A stretch of DNA of 42,524 bases from a virus: positions 1 through 42,524 of the IMG/VR virus record IMGVR_UViG_3300021440_000052, one strand, 5' to 3'. This document shows positions 1 through 8,754 of this stretch, one piece after another (the stretch's first letter is position 1; every line of letters starts with the position of its first letter). Both the position numbers and the translations under genes were made by a program. The notes beneath the pieces are model-generated. The model saw nothing but the letters and a program-made list of their open reading frames with translations. It was not told the DNA's origin and made no database searches.

Positions 1-30
1 CCACGGAATTAATGACAAGGAATAATCATC

Positions 31-444
31 ATGTCAGACGCACAACACAGGCAAGGCAAACGGGGCATCCGAAGAAGTGCGGCATCGCGCATCGCGTTGT
101 ATGCCTCCCTCCCTTCGCTCAACCCAGCTCCTCCCATGCCGAAGGATTACAACGCCGCCGACTACAAGAGTTGGTACCAGACCAAGTGGTGGTATCGCGC
201 TCGTGCGATCATGCGACGCGATCATCCGCTCTGCCAGATGTGCGCAGACCAAGGGAAGATCACTCCAATGAAGGTGGTCGATCACAAGGTGCCGCATCGA
301 GGCAATTCCATCCTTTTCTTCAACATGAGCAACTTGTGGTCGCTCTGCAAGTTCCACCACGACAGCGTCAAGGCCGCGCAAGAACAGCGCAGCATGGCCG
401 CCGACATCAATGGTAATCCGCTTGTGCCGAAGGAGGGATGGTGA
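31..444 (+). CDS. HNH endonuclease
   Basis: A 137-residue HNH nuclease. The zinc-binding and catalytic motif is readable: C68-x2-C71, D84-H85 in VVDHKVPH, N101, then C106 and H109-H110 in SLCKFHH. Phage HNH proteins next to terminases are known to assist cleavage of packaging concatemers, and this gene directly precedes both terminase subunits. The ATG at 31 has AAGGA about nine bases upstream. An internal ATG at 136 (MPKDYNAADY) begins the conserved part but has no obvious ribosome site, so the basic first 35 residues may be a variable extension. The stop overlaps the next gene. Confidence 0.9.
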   Translation: MSDAQHRQGKRGIRRSAASRIALYASLPSLNPAPPMPKDYNAADYKSWYQTKWWYRARAIMRRDHPLCQMCADQGKITPMKVVDHKVPHRGNSILFFNMSNLWSLCKFHHDSVKAAQEQRSMAADINGNPLVPKEGW

Positions 445-1316
445 TGACGATGCTAGACTTGACCAAGAAGCCTGACAAGCCGGAGGACTTCAAGGTCGTT
501 GTCCTCAAGGGCAAGGAGATCAGGAAGTGGGTCTGGAATGACATGGGAGGTCGCGACCTCAACCCAGAGTGGAAGAAGAACGAAGCTGCGATCATGAAGC
601 AGATCAAGGCTGAGCTCGCCAATCGTCGCAAGAACAAGGCGCAAGAGGTCGAGCAGTCGATCAAGGATCGCAAGCAGCGCAAGCGCGAAGCAGAGAAGGA
701 TCGCAAGCTTGCTGAGAAGAACCCGCATCCCCATCTGCTGCGGCCGCAAGCGCTTGCGCCAACATCCCTCTCCCCTCATGGCACGTACCAGCCGTGGATC
801 AGGCCACGTGATCCCGGCAAGCCTCTGTGCATCTTCGATGATCCGCCGACGATGTCTGATGGAGCACGTGAGGTTTTCGATAACCTGTCGCAGAAGATAC
901 CGGACCCTGATGCGCTTGGTCTGACGCCAGAGAAAATCTTCATGCTGGTCCGCTACTGCTACGTCCAAGCGAACCTTGTCAACAATCACTTCGATACCGT
1001 TCAACCGGAATGGGAGAAGTGGTCCACGAAGTTGGGTCATGCTGTCATGTATCCCAATCCTCAATTCAGCCAGTGGCTCGCGGCAAGCAAGCACATGACC
1101 TACCTTCATCATCAGCTGTTCGATAAGGATCATGCTCCCCTCCCCAAGGATGACGATGAGAACGGGAGCAAGGAAGATGAAGGCAAGGTAACGGCCAAGC
1201 ACTTCCCTGCCTCGATGCGAGATGCGGCGACGGCGGCTGCGCGCTTGACAGAGGGGCAGGACATCAGCAACTTGATGCCGTATGGCGTTCGCATTGGCGA
1301 CAAGATCAAGGAGTAG
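444..1316 (+). CDS. Terminase small subunit, P27-like (probable)
   Basis: About 290 residues. Residues 25-90 are very rich in Lys, Arg and Glu and look like a helical, coiled-coil, DNA-contacting arm. The C-terminal half has the P27-type feel (NPQFSQWLAASKHMTYLHH, compare the family's Asn-Pro plus helix pattern). It would recognise the packaging site and feed DNA to the large subunit encoded three bases downstream. The ATG at 444 overlaps the HNH stop (TGATG) and has AAGGAGG seven bases upstream; an in-frame ATG at 438 lies too close to that site. The assignment rests largely on position, and the protein is longer than many small subunits. Confidence 0.6.
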   Translation: MTMLDLTKKPDKPEDFKVVVLKGKEIRKWVWNDMGGRDLNPEWKKNEAAIMKQIKAELANRRKNKAQEVEQSIKDRKQRKREAEKDRKLAEKNPHPHLLRPQALAPTSLSPHGTYQPWIRPRDPGKPLCIFDDPPTMSDGAREVFDNLSQKIPDPDALGLTPEKIFMLVRYCYVQANLVNNHFDTVQPEWEKWSTKLGHAVMYPNPQFSQWLAASKHMTYLHHQLFDKDHAPLPKDDDENGSKEDEGKVTAKHFPASMRDAATAAARLTEGQDISNLMPYGVRIGDKIKE

Positions 1317-1319
1317 CAC

Positions 1320-2951
1320 GTGGCAAATGGATCAAGAAAGAAGGGCAACAAGAACTCGACCACGTTCAACGCAGCAGCCGTTATCGGTACTGCCAAGCGC
1401 ATCAACGCGCCAGCAGTGATCACCTATGAGGATGAGTATGCGCGCGCTGAGAGGGTGAAGGACTTCATCGAGAAGTTCTGCTTTGTGCCAGAGGGCAAGC
1501 TTGTTGGCCAGCCCTTCGTTCTCCTCCCATTTGAGCTTGAGTACATCCGCAACGTCTACAGGACGCGCAAGGGCAAGCGCATCGTCCGTCGCGCCATCCT
1601 CAGCATGGCCCGCAAGAACGGCAAGACGGCACTCATTGCCTGCCTTCTGCTCGTTCACCTAGTCGGCCCAGAGGCCGTCCCCAACACCCAGATGTATTCG
1701 ACCGCGCAGAGCAAGGAGCAGGCAGCGACTGTCTTCAAGCTCATGACCAAGATCATTCGCCAAAACCCGCTCCTTGTATCCAACACCTGGCTTCGCGACA
1801 TCCCCAAGCAAGCAGACGGTATCGGCCCGCAGACGACATACGCTGCCCTGTCATCGAACAGCGCGACAGCGTTTGGCCTCTCCCCTATCGTCGCCATCCA
1901 TGATGAGCTTGGGCAGGCTGGCGCCATCTGTCCGATCTACGATGCTGTTGAGACTGGTATGGGCGCGCATGAGGAACCCCTCTCCCTCATCATCAGCACG
2001 CAAGCTGCGGACGACACGGCCATCCTCAGCAACATCATTGACGATGCGATCAACGCTCCTGATGAGCGAACCTACCTCCAGCTGTACACAGGCAAGGAGG
2101 GATGCGACATCACCGACACAAAGGCGTGGGAGGCCGCCAATCCGGCGCTCGACCACTACAGGTCGCGTGATGATATCCAAGACCAAGCCGACCGTGTCCT
2201 GCGTATGCCGTCGCTTGAGCCTGCGTTCAGGAACCTGATCCTCAACCAGCGAGTGAACACCGTCCGTGTCTTCATCACGAAGAACGTATGGGACATGAAC
2301 TCTGCCAAGGCCGACATCGAGATGGTCAAGGGCAAGAAGGCATACGTTGCCATTGACCTTTCCTCCCGCATCGACTTGACAGCGATGATGGTTGCTGTGG
2401 AGATGGATGAGGGGAAGATTGCCCTGTTCTCCTACTGTTGGCTGCCTTCTCAAGGGATTGCCGACCGTGAGCTCAAGGACAGGGTGCCGTACCGCGCTTG
2501 GGTTGAACAGGGGTTCATCGACCTTTGCCCAGGGTCAACGATTGATTACAGGTGGGTTGTCGACAAGATCAAGGATGTGCTGAAGGACTTCGATGTTGTT
2601 GCTCTTGCCTTCGATCGATGGCGCATTGAGTTCCTCAAGAGCATGATGGATGCTGAGGGCCTCACCGTTCCCCTCCTCCCCTTCGGCCAAGGGTACAAGG
2701 ATATGGCCCCGGCGGTCGAGGCGACAGAGGGTCTTGCGCTTGAGAGCAAGCTGCTACACGGCAACAATCCTGTCTTGCGTTGGTGCTTGTCCAATACGCG
2801 CGTCCTGTCGGACCCTTCCGGCAATCGCAAGCTTGACAAGGCCCGCAGCATCAGCCGCATCGATCCTGTCGTTGCGATGGTTATGGCAATTGGCGCTATG
2901 AGCAAGCAGACGGACAGGCCGCTCGGTGAGCCTCAGCTTATCTTGATCTAG
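1320..2951 (+). CDS. terL: Terminase large subunit (HK97/Terminase_1 type)
   Basis: A 543-residue ATP-driven packaging motor and headful/cos nuclease. The Walker A motif is SMARKNGKT (about residues 95-103), the deviant form usual in this family. Walker B with the catalytic Glu is IVAIHDE (190-196). The RNase H-like nuclease domain supplies D346 (VAIDLSS), D432 (LAFDRW) and D515 (SRIDPVV) as metal ligands. It starts with GTG at 1320, three bases after the small subunit. The length is normal for the family. It docks on the portal encoded at 5376. Confidence 0.96.
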   Translation: MANGSRKKGNKNSTTFNAAAVIGTAKRINAPAVITYEDEYARAERVKDFIEKFCFVPEGKLVGQPFVLLPFELEYIRNVYRTRKGKRIVRRAILSMARKNGKTALIACLLLVHLVGPEAVPNTQMYSTAQSKEQAATVFKLMTKIIRQNPLLVSNTWLRDIPKQADGIGPQTTYAALSSNSATAFGLSPIVAIHDELGQAGAICPIYDAVETGMGAHEEPLSLIISTQAADDTAILSNIIDDAINAPDERTYLQLYTGKEGCDITDTKAWEAANPALDHYRSRDDIQDQADRVLRMPSLEPAFRNLILNQRVNTVRVFITKNVWDMNSAKADIEMVKGKKAYVAIDLSSRIDLTAMMVAVEMDEGKIALFSYCWLPSQGIADRELKDRVPYRAWVEQGFIDLCPGSTIDYRWVVDKIKDVLKDFDVVALAFDRWRIEFLKSMMDAEGLTVPLLPFGQGYKDMAPAVEATEGLALESKLLHGNNPVLRWCLSNTRVLSDPSGNRKLDKARSISRIDPVVAMVMAIGAMSKQTDRPLGEPQLILI

Positions 2952-2956
2952 CTGAA

Positions 2957-3013
2957 AGCGTTTTCTCTTTACTGTCATTCGTTTTCCCCTAGAGTTTTCT
3001 AGGAAGCTCTAGG
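2957..3013 (+). promoter_or_regulatory. Leader with CTTTACTG motif and alternative hairpins before the head operon
   Basis: The gap between terL and the protease holds AGCGTTTTCTCTTTACTG (2957-2974), nearly the same as a sequence upstream of the candidate RNA at 21.6 kb. It is followed by CCTAGAG (2988-2994), which can pair either with TCTAGG (2998-3003) or with CTCTAGG (3007-3013). The two hairpins exclude each other. Promoter activity is inferred; no convincing -10 box is placed. Confidence 0.35.
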
Positions 3014-3046
3014 AGGAAAGGGGCTAACGGTTTTCAGGAGGTCGCT

Positions 3047-3673
3047 ATGAATCGAAACAAGCCCAACTTGGGCGCGCTGCTCTTCCGCAGCGGCATCATG
3101 AAGGTGGAGGACGGTGAAACCCGTTCGGCCACCTTCATTGCGTCTAGCGAGGACACTGATCGCTATGGCGACATCATCCGCGCGGATGGCTGGGAGTTGG
3201 ACAACTTCAAGAAGAACCCTGTCCTGCTTTTCGGCCACAACAGCCGCGACCTTCCGATTGGCAAGGTCAGCAACATCGCCGTCAACGCCAGCAAGCAGCT
3301 GATCGCTGATGTTGAGTTCGCCGCCAAGGAAGTCAGCGAGTTTGCCGACAGCGTCTACAAGATGGTGAAGGCTGGCTTCCTCAACGCAGTGTCCGTCGGC
3401 TTCAAGCCGACCAAGATGCCCAACGAGATCAAGGACCCTGCCACCAACGCTTGGACTGGTGGCTTCGAGTTCATCGGTCAGGAGCTTCTGGAACTCTCTG
3501 TTGTTCCGGTTCCTGCCCTTCCCGGCGCATTGGCCATCGCTCGCTCCCTGTCTGTGGATGAGCGTCATGTCCTTCGCGTCATGCCTGACGTACTCAACGT
3601 GGACAACGGCGCGTCAGCCTTCCACGCTGCTCGTCAGCGCCAGATCGCAATGCTGCGATCGACTTACATCTAA
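3047..3673 (+). CDS. HK97-family prohead protease (peptidase S78)
   Basis: A 208-residue serine protease that trims the capsid protein and scaffold inside the prohead. The catalytic His is H64 in LLFGHN and the nucleophile S116 in NAVSVGF; the family signature LELSVVPVPALPGA follows. It directly precedes the capsid gene, the standard order. AGGAGG lies seven bases before the ATG. The last 35 residues after ALAIARSL are probably a linker or self-cleaved tail. Confidence 0.95.
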   Translation: MNRNKPNLGALLFRSGIMKVEDGETRSATFIASSEDTDRYGDIIRADGWELDNFKKNPVLLFGHNSRDLPIGKVSNIAVNASKQLIADVEFAAKEVSEFADSVYKMVKAGFLNAVSVGFKPTKMPNEIKDPATNAWTGGFEFIGQELLELSVVPVPALPGALAIARSLSVDERHVLRVMPDVLNVDNGASAFHAARQRQIAMLRSTYI

Positions 3674-3686
3674 GGAGTGACAAGTC

Positions 3687-5060
3687 ATGAAGATCAATGA
3701 GCGAATCAAGGCGCTGAAGAAGCAACGCGCCGACATCCTCGCCAAGAGCGAGGAACTGTCCAACAAGGCCGCCAACGAGACGCGCCTGTTCACCGAAGAT
3801 GAGCAGCGCTCCTTCGATGGCTTCCTGACCGAAGTGCGCGCCATCGACAAGAACATCGAGGGCCTGCTGGAGCAGGAGCGCCTGCTGGCGTCGAGCATCG
3901 ACCCTGCGCCGCTTCCGGGTGATGCGCCGCGCGCCACGCCTGGTGTCGAGGTCAAGGCGTTCAAGACGTTCCCTGGCCAGTCGTTCACGCGTCTGGTGCA
4001 GGCGACGATCATCAGCAAGGGCAACATGGGCACCGCTGCTGACTACGCCATGCGCTGGAAGGACCAGACGCCGGAAGTCGAGACTGTGCTGCGCGCCATC
4101 GCTCGCTCCGGTCAGCATCCGTCGGAAGTGCTGCGTGCGGCCGTCGCCGCCGGCAACACCACCGACAGCACGTGGGCTGGTCCGCTGGTCTATGCGCAGA
4201 ACATGGCCAGCGAGTTCATCGAGCTGCTGAAGAACGCCACCATCGTCGGCAAGCTGAACCTCCGTCCGGTTCCGTTCAACATCCGCATCCCGCGCCAGAC
4301 GGGCGCTGCGGCTGTCGGCTGGGTCGGTGAGGGCATGAGCAAGCCGGTGACCAAGCCGTCTTTCGACAGCGTCACGATCCCGTGGGCCAAGATGGCGGCC
4401 ATCGTCGTCATCACCGATGAGCTTGCGCGCTTCAGCAATCCCGCTGCGGAGATGCTGGTGCGTGACGATCTGATCACGAGCATCGCCCAGTACCGTGACC
4501 AGCAGTTCATCGATCCGGCGGTTGCCGCTTCGGCTGCGCTGCGCCCTGGCTCGATCACCAATGGCGTGACGCCGCATGCCTCGACCGGCGCCACCGTCGC
4601 CGCCATCGATGCCGATGTCGGCTTCCTGCTCAAGCAGATGGCCGCTGCGAACATGGACATGACCGGCCTGGTCTGGATCATGACTCCGTCGGCGCGCATC
4701 ACGCTCCAGATGCTGCGCACGACGCAGGACTATGTGGCCTACCCGGAAGTCCAGAACATGATGTTCAAGGGCTACCCCATCGTGGAGAGCAACAGCGTGC
4801 CGACCGCCGGCACGACCACGCTCACCACCGAGCTGGTACTGGTCCAGCCGTCGGAAATCTTCCATGCTGAGGACGCTGCCATCGACATCGCTACGTCGAA
4901 TGAGGCGAGCCTCCAGATGGACAGCGCTCCGGCGACGCCTGCCACGCCGCTGGTGTCCATGTTCCAGCAGAACATGACCGCCATCAAGGCTGAGCAGTAC
5001 CAGTACTGGCTGCGCCGTCGTCTGGCCGCTGTCCAGTACATCAGCGGCTTCGTCGTCTGA
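3687..5060 (+). CDS. Major capsid protein, HK97 fold
   Basis: A 457-residue shell protein. Residues 1-70 form a charged helical delta domain (KINERIKALKKQRADILAK) that serves as an internal scaffold and is normally cut off by the protease encoded just upstream. The rest carries HK97-like sequence such as VGWVGEGMSKP and KMAAIVVITDELARFS. Codon use favours CTG and GCC more strongly than most neighbours, fitting very high expression. AAGGAG lies about ten bases before the ATG. A strong GCAA-loop hairpin follows the stop. Confidence 0.96.
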   Translation: MKINERIKALKKQRADILAKSEELSNKAANETRLFTEDEQRSFDGFLTEVRAIDKNIEGLLEQERLLASSIDPAPLPGDAPRATPGVEVKAFKTFPGQSFTRLVQATIISKGNMGTAADYAMRWKDQTPEVETVLRAIARSGQHPSEVLRAAVAAGNTTDSTWAGPLVYAQNMASEFIELLKNATIVGKLNLRPVPFNIRIPRQTGAAAVGWVGEGMSKPVTKPSFDSVTIPWAKMAAIVVITDELARFSNPAAEMLVRDDLITSIAQYRDQQFIDPAVAASAALRPGSITNGVTPHASTGATVAAIDADVGFLLKQMAAANMDMTGLVWIMTPSARITLQMLRTTQDYVAYPEVQNMMFKGYPIVESNSVPTAGTTTLTTELVLVQPSEIFHAEDAAIDIATSNEASLQMDSAPATPATPLVSMFQQNMTAIKAEQYQYWLRRRLAAVQYISGFVV

Positions 5061-5070
5061 TCGAATGGGA

Positions 5071-5092
5071 GGAGGGCGAGCAATCGCCCTCC
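5071..5092 (+). terminator. Hairpin after the capsid gene
   Basis: A perfect 9-bp stem, GGAGGGCGA against TCGCCCTCC, capped by the GNRA-type tetraloop GCAA. Only ACCTTTCC follows rather than a real U run, so it may stabilise the 3' end of the capsid message or slow RNA polymerase rather than terminate fully. Confidence 0.55.
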
Positions 5093-5103
5093 ACCTTTCC
5101 ACT

Positions 5104-5132
5104 TGCAGACGGGCCGCGACGGCCCCTCTGCA
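5104..5132 (+). repeat. 29-bp palindrome, copy 1 (intergenic)
   Basis: The arms TGCAGA-c-GGGCCG and CGGCCC-c-TCTGCA flank a CGA centre, with one C:C mismatch per arm. All 29 bases recur exactly at 26296-26324 inside the ParB-like gene. With the hairpin at 5071 it forms a tandem of two stem-loops after the capsid gene. Confidence 0.9.
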
Positions 5133-5149
5133 CATGAATGGAGGATCAG

Positions 5150-5371
5150 ATGTTGGTAGTTGCTGCGGGTCACTTCAAGCACAACGGCAAGGATTACAAG
5201 CCGCGTGACATGGTCGATATGGACGACCAAACGGCGGCTGACATGCTCGCACTTCGGCAAGTCCGTGTGCCGCATGATGAGGAGGTCGCCGCCCACAACA
5301 AGGGCGATGTCGGCACCTACAATCGTCGCGACATGACCGCTGAGAAGCGCGGTGGAAAGGGCCGCAGGTGA
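5150..5371 (+). CDS. Small conserved-type head protein of unknown function
   Basis: A 73-residue protein starting MLVVAAGHFKHNGK and ending in a basic tail (EKRGGKGRR). The pattern of a short beta-rich region with 'GHF..nGK.Y..gD.v..dd..A..ml.l..v' occurs in small proteins found between capsid and portal genes of other siphoviruses, whose role is not settled. The ATG at 5150 is chosen because GGAGG lies at 5140-5144; the in-frame ATG at 5138 overlaps that site. The stop lies five bases before the portal start. Confidence 0.75.
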   Translation: MLVVAAGHFKHNGKDYKPRDMVDMDDQTAADMLALRQVRVPHDEEVAAHNKGDVGTYNRRDMTAEKRGGKGRR

Positions 5372-5375
5372 TAGC

Positions 5376-6797
5376 ATGGCCCTCCTCCCCTTCCTCCAAC
5401 GGGCGCTGACGGCACTCAAGAAGTCCCTGCCCAATGCCGTCCACGTCACGTGGCCAGGAGGCTTCAGTGGCTCCGGCGACATGGGGCCTCCCGGTGAGTG
5501 GCAGATGCGCCAGCGCTCCTTTTCGACGGATGCGCTGGCTTCGTTTTCGGCTGTGTATGCTTGCGTCCAGATCATCTCTGAGGACCTGAGCAAGTTGCCG
5601 ATCAACTTCTATGATCTGCTGCCGGACGGAACGCGCAAGATCAACTCGCGCTATCCCACCAACGCTCTGATGCGGAAGCCTAACCCGTACCAGAACAGGA
5701 TCCAATTTGTTCAGAACTTCGTCGTGTCGTACCTGATGAAGGGCAACACGTTCGTACTCCTCCGGTACGACAACAGGAACCTTGTGACGCGAATGGACAT
5801 CCTCGACCCTGACAAGGTCACGATGTACATCGCACAAGATGGATCCATTTTCTACAAGATTGGCATCCAGCCGCTGGCTGGCATCAATGAGAGCATTACC
5901 GTTCCGGCGCGGTACATTCTCCATCATCGCCTGATCATGTCTCCTTCCTACCCAATGGTTGGCGTTACGCCCATCTATGCCGCAGCGGCATCGACGCAGA
6001 ACGGCCAGCAGATACTGTCCAACTCGCAGCAGTTCTTCGGCAATGCTGCGCGCCCTGGTGGATACCTGACCGCGCCGCAACGCATCAGTGATGAGACGGC
6101 CAATCGTCTGCGCAATGACTGGGACAGCTCATACTCCTCCGGTCGCGCTGGCAAAACGGCTGTGCTCGGTGAGGGCTTGGAGTTCAAGCCTGTCACGATG
6201 ACGTATGTCGACAGCCAGCTCATTGAGCAGCTGCGCTGGAGCATCGAGGATGTGGCGCGCGTTTTCCGCGTCCCTCCCTTCATGATTGGTGACCTCAGCA
6301 AGACTTCGTTCCGTAACACGGAGCAGCTGACGCGCACCTATCTGAACGGCTGCTTGTCGTACCACATCGAGTCAATCGAGGCGAGCTTCGATGACGTGTT
6401 TGAATTCGATGGTACGATGGAGACGGAGTTTGACCTTGATGAGCTGCTGCGCTCTGAGATGGACTTGCGGTATGAAGCGTACAGCAAGGCCCTGCTCGGT
6501 GGCTGGCAGACCATCAACGAAGTCCGTCTCAAGGAAGGCATGCAGCCGATTGAGAATGGCGATGAGCCGCTTGTCCAATCTCAGCTGCGTCCTCTCTCTG
6601 TCGTTGCTGAGATGGAAGAGCAGCCGACCGTACCCGCCGCGACGGCGGGAACGCCAAGTGACGCGCCAGATCAGCCGGACACGACTGATCCTGCCGACAC
6701 GGAAGATGATCAAGAGGAAACGAGCATTGACGCTGAACGTCTGCGCCGACTTCTCAACAACAAGCTCAGGATGAAGGGGATTGCTCATGCCGCGTGA
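5376..6797 (+). CDS. Portal protein (HK97 gp3-like)
   Basis: About 473 residues. It forms the dodecameric ring through which DNA enters and leaves the head. Family features include AVYACVQIISEDLSKLP near residue 55, the PNPYQ segment and VARVFRVPPFMIGDLSKTSFRNTEQ. The C-terminal 60 residues are low-complexity and rich in Pro, Thr, Asp and Glu; they contain a GC-rich palindrome at the DNA level. The start at 5376 gives MALLPFLQ; an in-frame GTG at 5352 overlaps the previous gene and looks less likely. Confidence 0.95.
   Translation: MALLPFLQRALTALKKSLPNAVHVTWPGGFSGSGDMGPPGEWQMRQRSFSTDALASFSAVYACVQIISEDLSKLPINFYDLLPDGTRKINSRYPTNALMRKPNPYQNRIQFVQNFVVSYLMKGNTFVLLRYDNRNLVTRMDILDPDKVTMYIAQDGSIFYKIGIQPLAGINESITVPARYILHHRLIMSPSYPMVGVTPIYAAAASTQNGQQILSNSQQFFGNAARPGGYLTAPQRISDETANRLRNDWDSSYSSGRAGKTAVLGEGLEFKPVTMTYVDSQLIEQLRWSIEDVARVFRVPPFMIGDLSKTSFRNTEQLTRTYLNGCLSYHIESIEASFDDVFEFDGTMETEFDLDELLRSEMDLRYEAYSKALLGGWQTINEVRLKEGMQPIENGDEPLVQSQLRPLSVVAEMEEQPTVPAATAGTPSDAPDQPDTTDPADTEDDQEETSIDAERLRRLLNNKLRMKGIAHAA
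6633..6649 (+). repeat. 17-bp palindrome within the portal gene
   Basis: CCCGCCG and CGGCGGG flank a CGA centre. Its exact reverse complement occurs at 39290-39306. It shares the core GCCGCGACGGC with the 29-bp palindromes at 5104 and 26296. It falls in the unstructured C-terminal tail, residues 420-425. Confidence 0.7.
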
Positions 6798-7224
6798 CAA
6801 CGACAAGCTCGTGCGGTCAATCGAGGACATCGTGTCCTCGATCCTCGCTGATCACCTCGAAGCGGCGGTGAACTCTCTCAAGAGCCGCATCGAGGAAGGC
6901 ATCAGGGAGGTCGCACGCACGACACTCATCTATCGTGAGGTGTGGCGCAACGATGTCTCATACAAGCGTGATGAGATCGTCACGCACGAAGGTGGCGTGT
7001 GGCTATCCCTCAAGGACAGCACCGACATCCGGCCTGGCACGGACCCTGCTTGGCGTCTTATCGTCAAGCGCGGTGAGCGTGGCCTCTCCCCCTCCATCAA
7101 GATTGATCTGGACGGTCTGCTGACCGCTCACTATCCTGATGGCACGAAGCAGGACGTTGGGTCGATCAAGGAGCTTGTCAAGTCGCTCCTGATCGAGCAC
7201 GGCGCCATTCCCAAGGGAGACTGA
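6787..7224 (+). CDS. Small protein with a CBM5/12-like module
   Basis: About 145 residues. Residues 1-45 look helical. The middle, YREVWRNDVSYKRDEIVTHE then GGVWLSLKDSTDIRPGTD and AWRLI, has the pattern of a carbohydrate-binding family 5/12 module (a short three-strand fold with spaced Trp and Tyr). Such modules are usually seen in tail or head decoration proteins, so an accessory virion role is inferred. AAGGGG lies seven bases before the ATG. It overlaps the portal stop and sits before the connector genes. Confidence 0.75.
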   Translation: MPRDNDKLVRSIEDIVSSILADHLEAAVNSLKSRIEEGIREVARTTLIYREVWRNDVSYKRDEIVTHEGGVWLSLKDSTDIRPGTDPAWRLIVKRGERGLSPSIKIDLDGLLTAHYPDGTKQDVGSIKELVKSLLIEHGAIPKGD

Positions 7225-7226
7225 TC

Positions 7227-7973
7227 GTGACGCAGTACCCAACGTTTGACCTCGACACGATCAAGGATGACCTTGGCATTCCTGTCAGCGACACTACGCT
7301 TGATGCGTGGCTGACGCGACGTTGCGAGGCCATTTGGTCTGCGTTCCGTAAGTACACTGGTCAGTGGCTGTCGCCCAAGGCGACGTTCATCGATGACTGG
7401 CGCAACGCGAGGGACGCGCGCTATGCTGTGTCGTATCCTCCCGGTGATCCGCGCAACTCTGTGTACCTGACGCAGCTGCCTGTCGTCGCCATCACGAAGT
7501 GCGAGTTGCCGAATGGATTTGAGCTTGACGTCACGCGCGTCATCTATGACCCGCGCACCGGTGAGCTCAAGAATGGCGACATCTCTGCTGTGTCGCTGAT
7601 CGATGCGATGGTGACTTATGAGGCTGGCAACGATGCCATCCCGTCCGATCTGTATGATGCGATGATCGGCATCCTCACGCAGATGTATGGCGCACGCCAG
7701 CAAGTCCAGTCCGGTATCGGCGGAATGGGCATCGACACGATCAACGTTCAGGATGTTGGCCTGATCAAGGTGCGCTCCTCATCCTTCGGCTTCGACGACA
7801 AGGTCAACTCGACCGCGACGATGGACCCTCTGCTTGGCCCCTACACCGCCACGCTCGAAGGGTACAAGGACTGGCGCAACAAGCTTGGCCTCGCTGGCCT
7901 TCCTATCCACTCTGTCGTGGAGCCTCCTCCTGCCCCGCTCAAGAATGAGGCTCTGGTCGGAGGTGATCGATGA
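7227..7973 (+). CDS. Head-tail adaptor/connector protein (probable)
   Basis: A 248-residue protein in the position of gp6-like adaptors, which bind beneath the portal. Its N-terminus (TIKDDLGIPVSDTTLDAWL with a following helix) and the central segment DAMVTYEAGNDAIPSDLYDA resemble the helical adaptor core, where a Y.AG...P.DL motif is common. The C-terminus is longer than in the smallest family members. It starts with GTG, with AAGGGAGA about seven bases upstream. The stop overlaps the next ATG. Confidence 0.75.
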   Translation: MTQYPTFDLDTIKDDLGIPVSDTTLDAWLTRRCEAIWSAFRKYTGQWLSPKATFIDDWRNARDARYAVSYPPGDPRNSVYLTQLPVVAITKCELPNGFELDVTRVIYDPRTGELKNGDISAVSLIDAMVTYEAGNDAIPSDLYDAMIGILTQMYGARQQVQSGIGGMGIDTINVQDVGLIKVRSSSFGFDDKVNSTATMDPLLGPYTATLEGYKDWRNKLGLAGLPIHSVVEPPPAPLKNEALVGGDR

Positions 7974-8317
7974 ACATCGTCAACAGCATCTCCCAGCCGA
8001 TGCGAACGGTGTTCGCGTCCTTTGCTCGTGACGTCACCTATCGCCTCCACACTGGCGAGACGGCAACGGTGAAGGCGTTCATCCGTGGCATCAAGGAAGA
8101 TGACCTGTTTGCTGGGGCCATGCAGCAGGATCAAGTCGCACAAGTGGATGCTGTCGTGTGGAAGGCTGCCTTCCCCTCCCGCCAGCAGCCCCAGCGCTAT
8201 GATCGAATCATCACGCCAGCGAATGGACAGACGTTTGCTGTTGAGTCATTCCGTGGCGCGCCAAACGATGGTGAGCCTGTCTTCTTCAAGTTGCTTCTGC
8301 GAGGAGGCCAGCAGTGA
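7970..8317 (+). CDS. Head closure / head-tail joining protein (probable)
   Basis: A 115-residue beta-rich protein. Segments such as PQRYDRIITPANGQTFAVES and the ending VFFKLLLRGGQQ match the usual 'd.v...G..y.v......g.....v.l.r' pattern of gp7/FII-like stoppers that seal the connector and receive the tail. Position supports this: it follows the adaptor with an ATGA overlap and is itself overlapped by the tail terminator gene. Confidence 0.7.
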   Translation: MNIVNSISQPMRTVFASFARDVTYRLHTGETATVKAFIRGIKEDDLFAGAMQQDQVAQVDAVVWKAAFPSRQQPQRYDRIITPANGQTFAVESFRGAPNDGEPVFFKLLLRGGQQ

Positions 8318-8754
8318 GTGCCCTCTCCATCTTCGTTGCCCAATGGAACGCCTCTGGCATCGCCATCCCGTATGTCGAGACAGCCAACACGCCTGTGGAC
8401 ACCAATGAGCTTCCTGACAAGTGGGGTTCTGCCGTCCAGCAAGCCGACACGTCCAATGATGTGACGATGGGATCGCAGCCGCAGGTCGAGGAGACGGGCC
8501 AGATACTCGTTGGCCTGTTCAGCCGGTCTGGTGCTGGAGCCTACGATCTTGACGCTGACATCCAAGCCATCAAGACGGCCTTCATGGGCTTCGCCAAGAA
8601 CGGCCTTGAGATCATCTCTGTGGCAGGTCCATTCGATATGGACCAAGATCAAGAGGGCGAGTGGTGGCGCGTAGGGGTCAGCTGCGAGTACAAGTTCTAT
8701 TCCGTGCGCAACGCGACTGGCCCCGGCTTCGGTGATTGGGTAGGCTTCCCATGA
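8314..8754 (+). CDS. Tail terminator protein (probable)
   Basis: A 146-residue protein with features of DUF4128/gpU-like terminators: an early I.YVETANTPVDTNELP region, a central 'E.GQILVGLFSRSGAG' strand and the ending W.RVGVSCEYKFYSVR. Such proteins cap the tail tube and join it to the head. GTG start with GAGGAGG six bases upstream; GTGA overlap with the previous gene and ATGA overlap with the next. Confidence 0.7.
   Translation: MSALSIFVAQWNASGIAIPYVETANTPVDTNELPDKWGSAVQQADTSNDVTMGSQPQVEETGQILVGLFSRSGAGAYDLDADIQAIKTAFMGFAKNGLEIISVAGPFDMDQDQEGEWWRVGVSCEYKFYSVRNATGPGFGDWVGFP

Noticed and set aside
3594-5135. A 513-codon open frame on the minus strand opposite the capsid gene
   Set aside because: Arg- and His-rich product typical of the antisense of GC-rich genes; the capsid gene on the + strand is unambiguous.
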